In this document: one piece after another, positions 25,914-34,854 of the stretch | Numbering within the stretch: position 1 is the stretch's first letter | Layout: every line of letters begins with the position of its first letter | Source: Candidatus Liberimonas magnetica | GTDB lineage: Bacteria; Elusimicrobiota; Endomicrobiia; Endomicrobiales; JAFGIL01 | NCBI GenBank assembly: GCA_020523885.1 | Contig: JAJAPY010000001.1 | Span: 124,001 to 188,000, forward strand | Length of the DNA: 64,000 nt | Direction of reading: 5' to 3' | Notes under the pieces: model-generated | What the model saw: only the letters and a program-made list of their open reading frames with translations | Told to the model about the DNA's origin: nothing | Databases searched by the model: none | Position numbers and translations under genes: made by a program

Positions 25914-26504
25914 TTATTTTGACAGCACAAAAATCGCATCGTAAGCAAAAAGGTTCGGTAGAAAATGGATTTCCCTGTTTTTGCCCAGGAAATGCGCTTC
26001 AAGTATATTGAAATTTTTTTCTTTACAGAACCGCTTAAAATCAGCGGCGCTTAAAAACCTGACATTCGGGGTATCATGCCACTGGTATGGCAGGGATTTT
26101 GTTACCGGTGAGCGGCCCTGAATAGAGAGCATATACCTGGCTTTATAATGGGCGAAGTTCGGGAAACCTATAATAACGTTTTTTGCCACGCGGAAAGCTT
26201 CTTCCATAACAAAGTCTATCTTCTTTATTTGCTGCAAACTCTGGTTAAGGATTATGTAATCAAAGGCTTTATCGGGAAAATCAGGAAGCCCGGAATCAAT
26301 ATCGGAGTGGAATACGTTTAAGCCCTTTTCTATGCAGTCATGGATGGCTTTTTCATCCACTTCTATGCCCTGGACTTTTGCCTTTTTTTCTTTTTCCAGG
26401 TATTCGATCAATTCGCCGCTGCCGCAGCCAAGGTCAAGAACGCGGGAACCTTCTTGTATGATATCGGCTATTATCCTATAGTCAAGCCTTACAATGTTTG
26501 TCAC
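25914..26504 (-). CDS. metW: MetW-type methyltransferase-like protein
   Basis: 196 residues with a SAM-binding fold: VLDLGCGSGELIEYL (motif I), VQGIEVDEKAIHDCIEKG, then FDYIILNQSLQQ. MetW typically sits with MetX and is needed for homoserine O-acetyltransferase activity in many bacteria. Here it begins with GTG at 26504, four bases after the metX stop, with AAAGGA upstream that overlaps the metX end. Translation of the two is probably coupled. Confidence 0.93.
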   Translation of the reverse strand: MTNIVRLDYRIIADIIQEGSRVLDLGCGSGELIEYLEKEKKAKVQGIEVDEKAIHDCIEKGLNVFHSDIDSGLPDFPDKAFDYIILNQSLQQIKKIDFVMEEAFRVAKNVIIGFPNFAHYKARYMLSIQGRSPVTKSLPYQWHDTPNVRFLSAADFKRFCKEKNFNILEAHFLGKNREIHFLPNLFAYDAIFVLSK

Positions 26505-26508
26505 AAAT

Positions 26509-27633
26509 TTATCCTTTAATTTTATCTAAAAAATGTTTTATTAGATTTGTTTGAGCGTCAACTTCAACTAAAAACGAATCGTGGCCGTAGGTTGACTTTA
26601 TTTCGCAGTACATTACATCAATATATTTCTTCCTTATCTGCTTTACTATCTCCCTTGACTGGTATGACGGGTACAGCCAGTCCGATTCAAAGGAAAGGAC
26701 GAGAAACTTGATGTCGTGTTTCTTGTCTTTTTGGGTCAGTTTTTTTCCTGAGAGGTCAAAATAATCCATGGCTTTAGTGATATAAAGGTAGGAATTTGCG
26801 TCAAACCTTTTAACGAAGCTGTCTCCCCTGTAGCGGAGGTAGCCTTCCACTTCAAAATCCGTTTTGAAGCTGAAGCTGTAATTTTCGTCCTTTAGCCTTC
26901 TTGAAAATTTTTCCTCCATGGACTGATCGCTCATATAAGTAATGTGGCCTATCATGCGGGCCACGGAAAGCCCTCTTACGGGCTGGCCTTTTTCGTAATA
27001 GTTACCGTTAAGCCAGGACGGGTCAGCCATTATCGATTGCCGCCCTACTTCATCGAAGGCGATCTGCTGGGGGGAATGTTTTAAGGTCGTGGCTATAGGT
27101 ATACAGGATAAAACTTTTTCAGGGTATGAGGCTATCCATTGAAGCGCCTGCATCCCGCCCATTGAGCCGCCTGTCACGCAAAGGATCTTATCGATACCTA
27201 AATGCTCAATTAAGTGTTTTTGAGCCTCTATCATGTCCCGGATCGTTATATGCGGGAAATCCAGCCCGTAGGGTTTGTTCGTAGAAGGATTAATCGAAGA
27301 AGGTCCGGTACTGCCTTTGCATCCTCCTATTATGTTTGAACATATAACAAAATACTTGTCCGTATCAAATGCCTTGCCTGGGCCTATCATGTCATCCCAC
27401 CAGCCTGGCTTTTCTTCGCTTTTTAAGTAACCCGCTGCGTGAGCGTCACCGGAAAAAGCATGCAGGACAAGTATAACGTTATCTTTTTGTCTGTTCAGGT
27501 TCCCATAAGTTTCATACGCGATTGTAATAGGCCCGAGTTTATGGCCGGATTCAAGTACCAGTTCGTTTGGAGGCTGGGCAAAAGTATAATATTTGGTTTC
27601 TACTTCACCAATGCCTTCTTTTTTATTTTCCAT
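26509..27633 (-). CDS. metX: Homoserine O-acetyltransferase
   Basis: 374-residue alpha/beta hydrolase fold enzyme making O-acetylhomoserine from homoserine and acetyl-CoA. The nucleophile serine is in [15 protein letters not shown], the aspartate in [13 protein letters not shown] and the histidine in [11 protein letters not shown] start at the ATG at 27633, which has GGAAAGG upstream. A TTG five codons earlier lies in the ribosome site itself. It feeds MetY in the same gene block. Confidence 0.95.
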   Translation of the reverse strand: MENKKEGIGEVETKYYTFAQPPNELVLESGHKLGPITIAYETYGNLNRQKDNVILVLHAFSGDAHAAGYLKSEEKPGWWDDMIGPGKAFDTDKYFVICSNIIGGCKGSTGPSSINPSTNKPYGLDFPHITIRDMIEAQKHLIEHLGIDKILCVTGGSMGGMQALQWIASYPEKVLSCIPIATTLKHSPQQIAFDEVGRQSIMADPSWLNGNYYEKGQPVRGLSVARMIGHITYMSDQSMEEKFSRRLKDENYSFSFKTDFEVEGYLRYRGDSFVKRFDANSYLYITKAMDYFDLSGKKLTQKDKKHDIKFLVLSFESDWLYPSYQSREIVKQIRKKYIDVMYCEIKSTYGHDSFLVEVDAQTNLIKHFLDKIKG

Positions 27634-27685
27634 GTTTATCCTTTCCAATTAACTATAGCATAATATCATTTATTCATAAATTAAG

Positions 27686-28825
27686 TCAAAAATCAAGGGC
27701 ATTTTCAATGTCATTTTTCAAGTCGGCTATGTCTTCTATGCCTACGGAAAGCCTTAAAAGGTTATCCTTAATCCCGCGTTTCACCCGTTCCTGCCTTGAA
27801 AACGAAGCGTGGGTCATCAAAGGTGGATAACAGACAAGGGATTCAACACCACCCAGGCTTTCTGCAAGGGTAAATATCCTCAGCCTTGAAACAAATTGTT
27901 TTACGGCATCGAATCCTTCTTTTAGCTCAAAGCTTATAATCCCGCTGTAGCCGTCCATCTGTTTTTTTGCAATACCGTGATTTGGATGAGTTTTTAAACC
28001 AGGATAATATACTTTTTCAACTTTCTTATGGCCTTTAAGAAAATAGGCTATAGCGGTAGCGTTTGACTGGTGCTGCCTCATCCGTACTCCAAGGGTTTTA
28101 ATCCCTCTTAAGACAAGCCACGAGTCCCAGATGCCAGGCACAGCTCCCGCCGCATTCTGGTAAAACTTGATGTCTTTATATAAGGCCTCATCTGAGGTTA
28201 TCACGGCGCCCCCGATTATATCGCTATGGCCGGAAAGATATTTTGTGGTGCTGTGCACAACGATGTCTGCTCCAAGCGCAAGAGGCCTCTGGAAATATGG
28301 GCTTGCGAAGGTATTGTCTACAGCCAAAATTGTTTTACTTTTTTTTGCTATTGAAGCCAGGAGTTTTATGTCAATTACCTTGAGAAGCGGGTTGGTAGGT
28401 GTTTCTATCCATATAAGCCTGGTGTTCTTTTTTATCGCCCGTTTAAATGATTCGATTTTATCAGCCAAGGCATAGGTAACCTCTAACCCCCAGCGCCTAA
28501 ATACTTTTTCAATCAAGCGGTAAGTTCCGCCGTAAATATCATCACCCGCGATTATATGGTCACCTTTCTTAAGAAGGCTTAATACTGCGGTTGTCGCTGC
28601 AACACCTGATGCGAACGCCAAACTATATTTTCCGTTTTCAAGCGACGCAAGCGCCTCTTCAAGCGCCTTCCTGGTCGGGTTACCCGTCCTTGTGTATTCA
28701 AAGCCCTTATGCTTTCCAATTTCATCCTGTTCGTAGGTGGATGTCTGATATACCGGCACAATCACCGCCCCCGTCCCGGGGTCGGGATTCTGGCCGGCGT
28801 GAATGGCGCGTGTTTCAAATTTCAT
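27686..28825 (-). CDS. metB: Cystathionine gamma-synthase / gamma-lyase family enzyme
   Basis: 379-residue PLP enzyme of the Cys/Met metabolism family. VYQTSTYEQDEIG, FASGVAATTAVLSLLKKGDH and VHSTTKYLSGHSD (PLP lysine) are visible. MetB and cystathionine gamma-lyase cannot be separated by eye. Because it overlaps cbs and the block has MetY for homocysteine synthesis, I favour a gamma-lyase role completing reverse transsulfuration. The start overlaps the cbs stop by 11 bases, with CAGGAG as ribosome site, so translation is coupled. Confidence 0.9.
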   Translation of the reverse strand: MKFETRAIHAGQNPDPGTGAVIVPVYQTSTYEQDEIGKHKGFEYTRTGNPTRKALEEALASLENGKYSLAFASGVAATTAVLSLLKKGDHIIAGDDIYGGTYRLIEKVFRRWGLEVTYALADKIESFKRAIKKNTRLIWIETPTNPLLKVIDIKLLASIAKKSKTILAVDNTFASPYFQRPLALGADIVVHSTTKYLSGHSDIIGGAVITSDEALYKDIKFYQNAAGAVPGIWDSWLVLRGIKTLGVRMRQHQSNATAIAYFLKGHKKVEKVYYPGLKTHPNHGIAKKQMDGYSGIISFELKEGFDAVKQFVSRLRIFTLAESLGGVESLVCYPPLMTHASFSRQERVKRGIKDNLLRLSVGIEDIADLKNDIENALDF

Positions 28826-30194
28826 AGATGTGCTCCTGTTTCCGTGTGATCAAATAATCTATAATATCTGACCTGGTAAGTATCGCTACAGGATTTTCAT
28901 CGTTTCTTAGAACGATGATACCTGAGCTTCCTGAAAGAAGTATCCTGTAGGCCTCGGAAATCTCCTGGTCTTCATGCAAGTGTGGAAGGGGTTTACCCAT
29001 AACAGCGCTTATGTTCTGCTTTGAAAAATCTATCCCGTCGGACAAGTTTTTCATTACAGATGCTTCGTTCAGGCTTCCTATGACTTTTCTGTTATCAATG
29101 ACAGGGAGCTGGGATATATTGTACCTGTGCATAAGCTTGACCGCAGAAGCAAGAGTTTCGTGCGGCTGCACTGAAATAAGAGGCGGCAGATTCCTTCTGG
29201 CATCCAATAGTTCCTTAACTTTTACCGGCCTGTTTTCCCTGCCTTCCCAGAAACCGTTTTCCTGCATCCAGGAGTCAGAGAATATCTTGTTTAAATAGTT
29301 CCTTCCTGTGTCAGGAAGCAAAACAACTATAAATTTCGGGTCTTCAAGTCTTTTTGCGTATTTTAAGGCAGCCGCAAAAGCAGTCCCGGCTGACCCACCC
29401 GCCAGTATCCCTTCTTCCCTGGCAAGCCGCCTCGCAGCATTAAAAGATTCCTTATCGCTGACTCGTATCATTTCATCCACAAGCTGTCTATTGAATGTTT
29501 TAGGAATAAAATCTTCTCCGATGCCTTCAACCTTGTAAGGTCTTGGCGAGTCCCCCGAAAGTATGGATCCTTCCGGGTCTGCCCCTACGATTACTATATG
29601 CGGATTCTTTTCTTTCAAATATTTTGCAGTCCCTGAGATAGTCCCGCCTGTACCCATTCCGGAAACAAGGACATCTATTCTTTTCTCTGAATCAACCCAT
29701 ATCTCAGGCCCGGTAGCCATATAATGGGAAAGAGGATTGTTCGCATTCTCAAATTGATTAGGCCTATATGCCCCAGGTATTTCCTGCGCAAGACGGTCTG
29801 CTACACTGTTATAGCTTTCCGGAGAGTCCGGGGGGACAGAGGTCGGAGTTATTACTACTTCTGCCCCGTATGATTTTAAAAGATTAATCTTATCCTGGCT
29901 CATTTTATCAGGCATTACGAATATGGAGTGGTAACCTTTTACTGCCGCGGTCATGGCAAGCCCTACGCCGGTATTTCCTGCTGTAGCTTCAATTATCGTA
30001 CCGCCAGGTTTTATGAGGCCGTCTTTTTCCGCAGCTTCTATCATAGCAAGCGCGACCCTGTCTTTTATGCTGCCTCCGGGATTTAAAAACTCGGCTTTAA
30101 CATAAATCTCCGATCTAATATCTTGCGTGATATTATTTATCCTGACCAAAGGAGTCCTTCCTATAGCTTCAAGTATGTTATTGTATCTTGCCAT
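28815..30194 (-). CDS. cbs: Cystathionine beta-synthase with C-terminal CBS domain pair
   Basis: 459 residues. The N-terminal PLP domain has FLNPGGSIKDRVAL (PLP lysine), EATAGNTGVGLAM and VSGMGTGGTISG. From aa ~330 it has two CBS motifs (LISVQPHETLASAVKLM and then DQEISEAYRILLSG...ILTRSDIIDYL), the regulatory module that binds adenosyl ligands in related enzymes. Function: serine plus homocysteine to cystathionine. The CBS pair distinguishes it from the adjacent cysK. It starts 16 bases after cysK and overlaps metB. Confidence 0.93.
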   Translation of the reverse strand: MARYNNILEAIGRTPLVRINNITQDIRSEIYVKAEFLNPGGSIKDRVALAMIEAAEKDGLIKPGGTIIEATAGNTGVGLAMTAAVKGYHSIFVMPDKMSQDKINLLKSYGAEVVITPTSVPPDSPESYNSVADRLAQEIPGAYRPNQFENANNPLSHYMATGPEIWVDSEKRIDVLVSGMGTGGTISGTAKYLKEKNPHIVIVGADPEGSILSGDSPRPYKVEGIGEDFIPKTFNRQLVDEMIRVSDKESFNAARRLAREEGILAGGSAGTAFAAALKYAKRLEDPKFIVVLLPDTGRNYLNKIFSDSWMQENGFWEGRENRPVKVKELLDARRNLPPLISVQPHETLASAVKLMHRYNISQLPVIDNRKVIGSLNEASVMKNLSDGIDFSKQNISAVMGKPLPHLHEDQEISEAYRILLSGSSGIIVLRNDENPVAILTRSDIIDYLITRKQEHIYEI

Positions 30195-30210
30195 AGCTCA
30201 TACCTGCCGG

Positions 30211-31134
30211 TTACTGAAAAAGCCACGTTGAAAGGTACCGCTCACCCGTATCTGGCAGAAGTACGACGATAGTCTTATCCTTGTTTTCCGGCCTTTTTGC
30301 AATTTCAAGCGCAGCCCAAAAAGCAGCCCCGCTTGATATACCTACAAGCAGGCCTTCCTCTTTAGCTAGTTTTCTTGATGTTTCTCCTGAGTCTTCATTC
30401 GTTACCTGGATTATTTCATCAACGATTTCCTTGTTATAAACTCCGGGCACAAAACCTGCGCCTATACCCTGTATTTTGTGCGGGCCTGGTTTGCCTCCGG
30501 AAAGTACAGGCGAATCTTTAGGCTCAACAGCTATTATCTTCACTGCTGGTTTTCTTTTCTTAAGCGCCTCTCCTACGCCTGTTATGGTTCCGCCGGTGCC
30601 TACGCCGGCAATGAATATGTCTATTTTTCCATCCGTATCTTTCCAGATCTCTTCTGCCGTGGTCCTTTTGTGTATTTCCGGGTTCGCTGGATTGTTGAAT
30701 TGTTGAGGCATGAAACTGTTAGGAGTAGTTTTAATAAGCTCCTCTGCTTTTTCTATCGCGCCTTTCATCCCTTTTGTGCCGTCTGTAAGCACAAGCTCGG
30801 CGCCGAATATCTTTAAAAGCTGTCTGCGTTCCATGCTCATGGTTTCCGGCATTGTAAGTATAAGTTTGTAGCCTTTTGCCGCAGCGCAGAATGCCAGGGC
30901 AACACCGGTATTTCCGCTTGTCGGTTCAATAATAACCGAATCTTTTCTTAGTACGCCTCTTTTTTCAGCATCTTCGATCAGTGCGATGCCTATTCTGTCC
31001 TTTACGCTTGAAAGAGGATTGAATGATTCCAACTTTGCCAATATAGTAGCGCCGGTATCTTTCCCCAGTTTATTTATCCGTACAAGAGGTGTGTTGCCTA
31101 TTGTTTTTGTTATATCATCATATATCTTTGCCAT
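30211..31134 (-). CDS. cysK: Cysteine synthase (O-acetylserine sulfhydrylase)
   Basis: 307-residue PLP enzyme: [14 protein letters not shown] (PLP lysine), [13 protein letters not shown] and [14 protein letters not shown]. The length fits CysK/CysM. It makes cysteine from O-acetylserine and sulfide. In Firmicutes CysK also binds the Rrf2 regulator CymR, and an Rrf2 protein heads this gene block. AAGGAG stands before the ATG. The junction to metY holds a word-iterated inverted repeat. No cysE is in the window. Confidence 0.95.
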   Translation of the reverse strand: MAKIYDDITKTIGNTPLVRINKLGKDTGATILAKLESFNPLSSVKDRIGIALIEDAEKRGVLRKDSVIIEPTSGNTGVALAFCAAAKGYKLILTMPETMSMERRQLLKIFGAELVLTDGTKGMKGAIEKAEELIKTTPNSFMPQQFNNPANPEIHKRTTAEEIWKDTDGKIDIFIAGVGTGGTITGVGEALKKRKPAVKIIAVEPKDSPVLSGGKPGPHKIQGIGAGFVPGVYNKEIVDEIIQVTNEDSGETSRKLAKEEGLLVGISSGAAFWAALEIAKRPENKDKTIVVLLPDTGERYLSTWLFQ

Positions 31135-31150
31135 AATATATTCTCCTTTC

Positions 31151-31209
31151 TAGTCCTGCGTCCTGAGTCGTGTGTCAAAGACTCAAGACCCAGGACCCAA
31201 GACTCATAA
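31151..31209. repeat. Word-iterated inverted repeat (GACTCAAGACCC type) between metY and cysK
   Basis: Left arm AGTCCTGCGTCCTGAGTC (from 31152), right arm GACTCAAGACCCAGGACC and GACTCA (31180-31207). The arms are inverse and each repeats a GGACCC/GACTC word. It has the same architecture as the elements at 20785 and 22762 with an unrelated word. Confidence 0.75.
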
Positions 31210-31213
31210 CATT

Positions 31214-32515
<1,302 letters not shown>

Positions 32516-32526
32516 TTAGCTCCTTG

Positions 32527-32540
32527 CTGCCGTAAGGCAG
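32527..32540 (-). promoter_or_regulatory. Hairpin adjoining the metY ribosome binding site
   Basis: CTGCC-TTAC-GGCAG on the transcribed strand, one base upstream of the AAGGAG of metY and 31 bases downstream of the leader ORF stop. It could modulate ribosome access to metY. No run of U follows, so it is not a terminator. Confidence 0.5.
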
Positions 32541-32570
32541 ACTTTATAATTAGGTTTTCTTATTTTATAT

Positions 32571-32624
32571 TTATAGCAGGCTGTTTAAACAACAACACAT
32601 TCGTTTTGTTTTATACATGTTCAT
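32571..32624 (-). CDS. Candidate cysteine leader peptide (17 aa, CCC)
   Basis: The ORF reads MNMYKTKRMCCCLNSLL-stop. A perfect AGGAGG overlaps the stop codon of the HPr gene and stands nine bases before the second ATG (third codon), so translation is very likely. Three consecutive TGT cysteine codons near the end, immediately upstream of the metY-cysK-cbs-metB-metX-metW block, are what a cysteine-sensing leader requires: scarcity of charged tRNA-Cys would stall the ribosome there. The stop is 58 bases before metY. Leader peptides with Cys runs are known before sulfur genes in mycobacteria. The mechanism here (attenuation or translational coupling) is inference. Confidence 0.7.
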   Translation of the reverse strand: MNMYKTKRMCCCLNSLL

Positions 32625-32632
32625 ATTCCTCC

Positions 32633-32899
32633 TTAGATGCCTGCGCCATCTGAAAAATAACTGGAAATGGCGCTTATCACTTCTTTTGCATCAGCGCCTT
32701 CGGCGCTTATGGTAATCGTGTCGCCCTTTTTTGCTCCAAGCATCAACAAACTTAATACGGAACAACCTTCTGCTTCGGCGCAGTCTTTGCACGACAAGAC
32801 AACTTTCGATTTATGCTCGTTGCATATTTTTACCACTTCAGAAGCGACTCGCAAGTGTAATCCGTTGGGATTAGTAATCTCTATAGTCTTTTTTTCCAT
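32633..32899 (-). CDS. ptsH: HPr-like phosphocarrier protein
   Basis: 88 residues with the HPr fold. H15 in NPNGLHLRVASEVV is the phosphorylated histidine, with Arg17 kept although the usual HARPA is HLRVA. S47 in CSVLSLLMLGAKKGD matches the regulatory serine site. It has three cysteines close together (CKDCAEAEGC), unusual for HPr. Located between the Rrf2 regulator and the sulfur genes, with 37 bases to the former. No enzyme I or HPr kinase is in the window. The role may be regulatory rather than sugar transport. Confidence 0.85.
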   Translation of the reverse strand: MEKKTIEITNPNGLHLRVASEVVKICNEHKSKVVLSCKDCAEAEGCSVLSLLMLGAKKGDTITISAEGADAKEVISAISSYFSDGAGI

Positions 32900-32936
32900 T
32901 TTATTTAACCCTGATAAGAATAATTTAAATAACGAA

Positions 32937-33386
32937 TTATATGTTATAGTCTAAAATGTTTTTCCTGTTCATTTTAATGGTTTTTTCTACCATATCCTGA
33001 AATGTTGTTTTATCCACTACTTCATTAACCCTGTCTCGGACATCTTCCCAAACGCTTTTAAAGGAGCACTTTGATTCAAAGTTACATCTTGTATAGCACG
33101 ATTTGCTTACGCAGGTGACAGGGGATGTGGGGCCCTCCATTAAGCGGATAACCTCGCCTAAGGTAATCTGGTTTGGAGCTTTGGACAGGGAAATCCCGCC
33201 TTTCGGCCCTCTTTGTGTTTTTATGTATTTCGCGCCTTTTAATATGGTTACTATCTGTTCTAAATATTTTTCCGGGATATCCAGCCTTTTTGAAATATCC
33301 CGTATCTGGGAAAGCCCTTTTTTGTAAGACAATGACAGGTCGAGTATTATTTTAAGTGCATAGTCGCCTTTAAAAGATATCTTCAT
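32937..33386 (-). CDS. Rrf2-family transcriptional regulator
   Basis: 149 residues with an N-terminal winged helix: MKISFKGDYALKIILDLSL, then ISKRLDIPEKYLEQIV and the wing TQRGPKGGISLSKAP. The middle part has four cysteines (C-VSKSC-YTRC-NFESKC), three of which could bind an iron-sulfur cluster as in IscR. The head position in a sulfur amino-acid block suggests a CymR-like role in cysteine control. A strong ribosome site, GGAGGAGCAGG, precedes the ATG. It would be transcribed from the promoter at 33451-33479 and probably represses it. Confidence 0.92.
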   Translation of the reverse strand: MKISFKGDYALKIILDLSLSYKKGLSQIRDISKRLDIPEKYLEQIVTILKGAKYIKTQRGPKGGISLSKAPNQITLGEVIRLMEGPTSPVTCVSKSCYTRCNFESKCSFKSVWEDVRDRVNEVVDKTTFQDMVEKTIKMNRKNILDYNI

Positions 33387-33420
33387 CCTGCTCCTCCAGT
33401 AAATGTTTATTGGCCTAACA

Positions 33421-33479
33421 AAAGTCTACTATGTCTACTAACTTACTATACTAATAGCATTTTAATTTTCTTTTGTCAA
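33421..33479 (-). promoter_or_regulatory. Promoter of the Rrf2-HPr-sulfur block with candidate Rrf2 operator
   Basis: On the minus strand TTGACA (33474-33479), a 17-base spacer and TATTAG (33451-33456). The bases overlapping and following the -10 box repeat TAGTA units (TAGTATAGTAAGTTAGTAG, then CATAGTAG), a likely site for a dimeric Rrf2 regulator. The operator part is inference from position and repetition. Confidence 0.6.
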
Positions 33480-33585
33480 GAGGTTTAATAAAATATTTTA
33501 ACCTGACACTTCCACCCAGCCTGCTGAGCGGAGACCTATTTCCTTTTTGCTTTTATTTTTGAAATATTGTATAAATAAAATACCA

Positions 33586-33645
33586 GCCATTACCGATGCG
33601 TTGTGCCATCCGAAGCCTTGGCGAAGGATGGGGATCGGTAATGGC
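33586..33645. repeat. Nested inverted repeat upstream of the radical SAM gene
   Basis: Outer stem GCCATTACCGAT (33586-33597) with ATCGGTAATGGC (33634-33645), 12 bp perfect. Inner stem CCATCC (33606-33611) with GGATGG (33626-33631) and innermost GCC-TT-GGC (33615-33622). It lies in the 315-base gap between the divergent Rrf2 and radical SAM genes. It has no U run and is better read as an interspersed palindromic repeat than as a terminator. Confidence 0.75.
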
Positions 33646-33701
33646 AAGTAAGTTTTTTATAAAGAAATTGCGGATTTGCAGGCGCTAATTCAAAATAGGC
33701 T

Positions 33702-34769
33702 ATGAAAAAAAATATAGTTCTGATTTTATCATTAATATTTTTGATGCACATGCCTTTGTCCGGGAAAGAGGCGAGGTTCTGGGAAAAACTTGCCGCGGGC
33801 CAGGTACAATGCCTGCTTTGCCCCAGGGAATGCATTATAGAGGATGGTAAAACCGGTGTTTGTACCGTAAGGAGAAATAAAGGGGGGAAGCTTATAAGCC
33901 TTGTCTATGCAAAACCCGCATCTATCAATATCGATCCTATAGAGAAAAAACCACTGTTCCATTTTCTGCCGGGTACAGAAACATTATCGATAGCAACCCC
34001 GGGGTGCAACCTTAGATGCGTGTTCTGCCAGAATTGGAGTTTGTCTCAGGCTCTGCCTGATGAGATCCAGACTCATGACCTTATGCCTGAGGATGTGGTA
34101 AGGCTTGCAAGGGATAAAAACTGTCCTTCCATTTCATACACCTACAGCGAACCTACGGTCTTCTATGAATATATGTATGATACCGCCTGGCTTGCCAAAC
34201 AGCATAAGATAAAGAACGTCATGATCTCCTGCGGGTATATAAACCCTGAACCGCTAAAAAAATTATGCGGGGTGCTGGATGCCGCGAATATCGACCTGAA
34301 AGGTTTTTCAAACTCGGTTTACCGCTGGGTAGCTGGCGCAAAACTTGACCCAGTGCTTGAAACACTGAAGGTATTGAAGCAAAACGGTGTCTGGGTCGAA
34401 GTTGGATATTTGGTCATACCTACGGTAAATGACAAAGACGAGGACATGAAAGCATTGCTGGACTGGTACGTTGAGAATCTGGGAACCGATGTCCCAATGC
34501 ATCTTCTGAGGTTTTTCCCGCAGCACAAACTCACGAACCTTCCTCCGACTCCTTTAGCAACTCTTGAGAAGTTTTATCTTGAAGCAAGAAAGAAAGGCCT
34601 GCATTATGTCTATCTCGGGAATGTGCCGGGGCATAAGGCAAATAATACTTATTGCCAGAAATGCGAAAAAATGATAATTGAACGGGAAGGGTATTTTTTA
34701 AAGCAGTTTAAACTGGCCGGAGGCAAATGCAAGTTTTGCGGCCAGAAAATCCCCGGAGTGTGGAAATAG
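33702..34769 (+). CDS. AmmeMemoRadiSam-type radical SAM enzyme with signal-peptide-like N-terminus
   Basis: 355 residues. The cluster motif is CNLRCVFCQNW (C-x3-C-x2-C) within the block SIATPGCNLRC. CLLCPRECIIEDGKTGVC upstream and YCQKCEKMIIEREG/GKCKFCGQKIPG downstream are the extra Cys motifs of the family, in which the radical SAM partner accompanies AMMECR1 and Memo proteins. The first 20 residues (KKNIVLILSLIFLMHMPLSG) look like a Sec signal or membrane anchor, odd for a SAM- and cluster-dependent enzyme. No AMMECR1 or Memo gene is adjacent. Related pyruvate-formate-lyase-activating folds are the alternative. Confidence 0.85.
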   Translation: MKKNIVLILSLIFLMHMPLSGKEARFWEKLAAGQVQCLLCPRECIIEDGKTGVCTVRRNKGGKLISLVYAKPASINIDPIEKKPLFHFLPGTETLSIATPGCNLRCVFCQNWSLSQALPDEIQTHDLMPEDVVRLARDKNCPSISYTYSEPTVFYEYMYDTAWLAKQHKIKNVMISCGYINPEPLKKLCGVLDAANIDLKGFSNSVYRWVAGAKLDPVLETLKVLKQNGVWVEVGYLVIPTVNDKDEDMKALLDWYVENLGTDVPMHLLRFFPQHKLTNLPPTPLATLEKFYLEARKKGLHYVYLGNVPGHKANNTYCQKCEKMIIEREGYFLKQFKLAGGKCKFCGQKIPGVWK

Positions 34770-34771
34770 GT

Positions 34772-34854
34772 AATAACAAGAAAATGACTAAGAGAATAAA
34801 TCCAAATTAAAAATCTTAAAAGTATTGTTCGTCATGGGGATTTATCTTGTTATT
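34772..34854. repeat. Interrupted inverted repeat at a convergent junction
   Basis: AATAACAAG (34772-34780) and ATAAATCC (near 34796) on the left match the contiguous GGATTTATCTTGTTATT (34838-34854) on the right. It reaches into the stop codon of the minus-strand gene. It may work as an AT-rich bidirectional terminator, or be another member of the intergenic inverted-repeat class. Confidence 0.45.
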
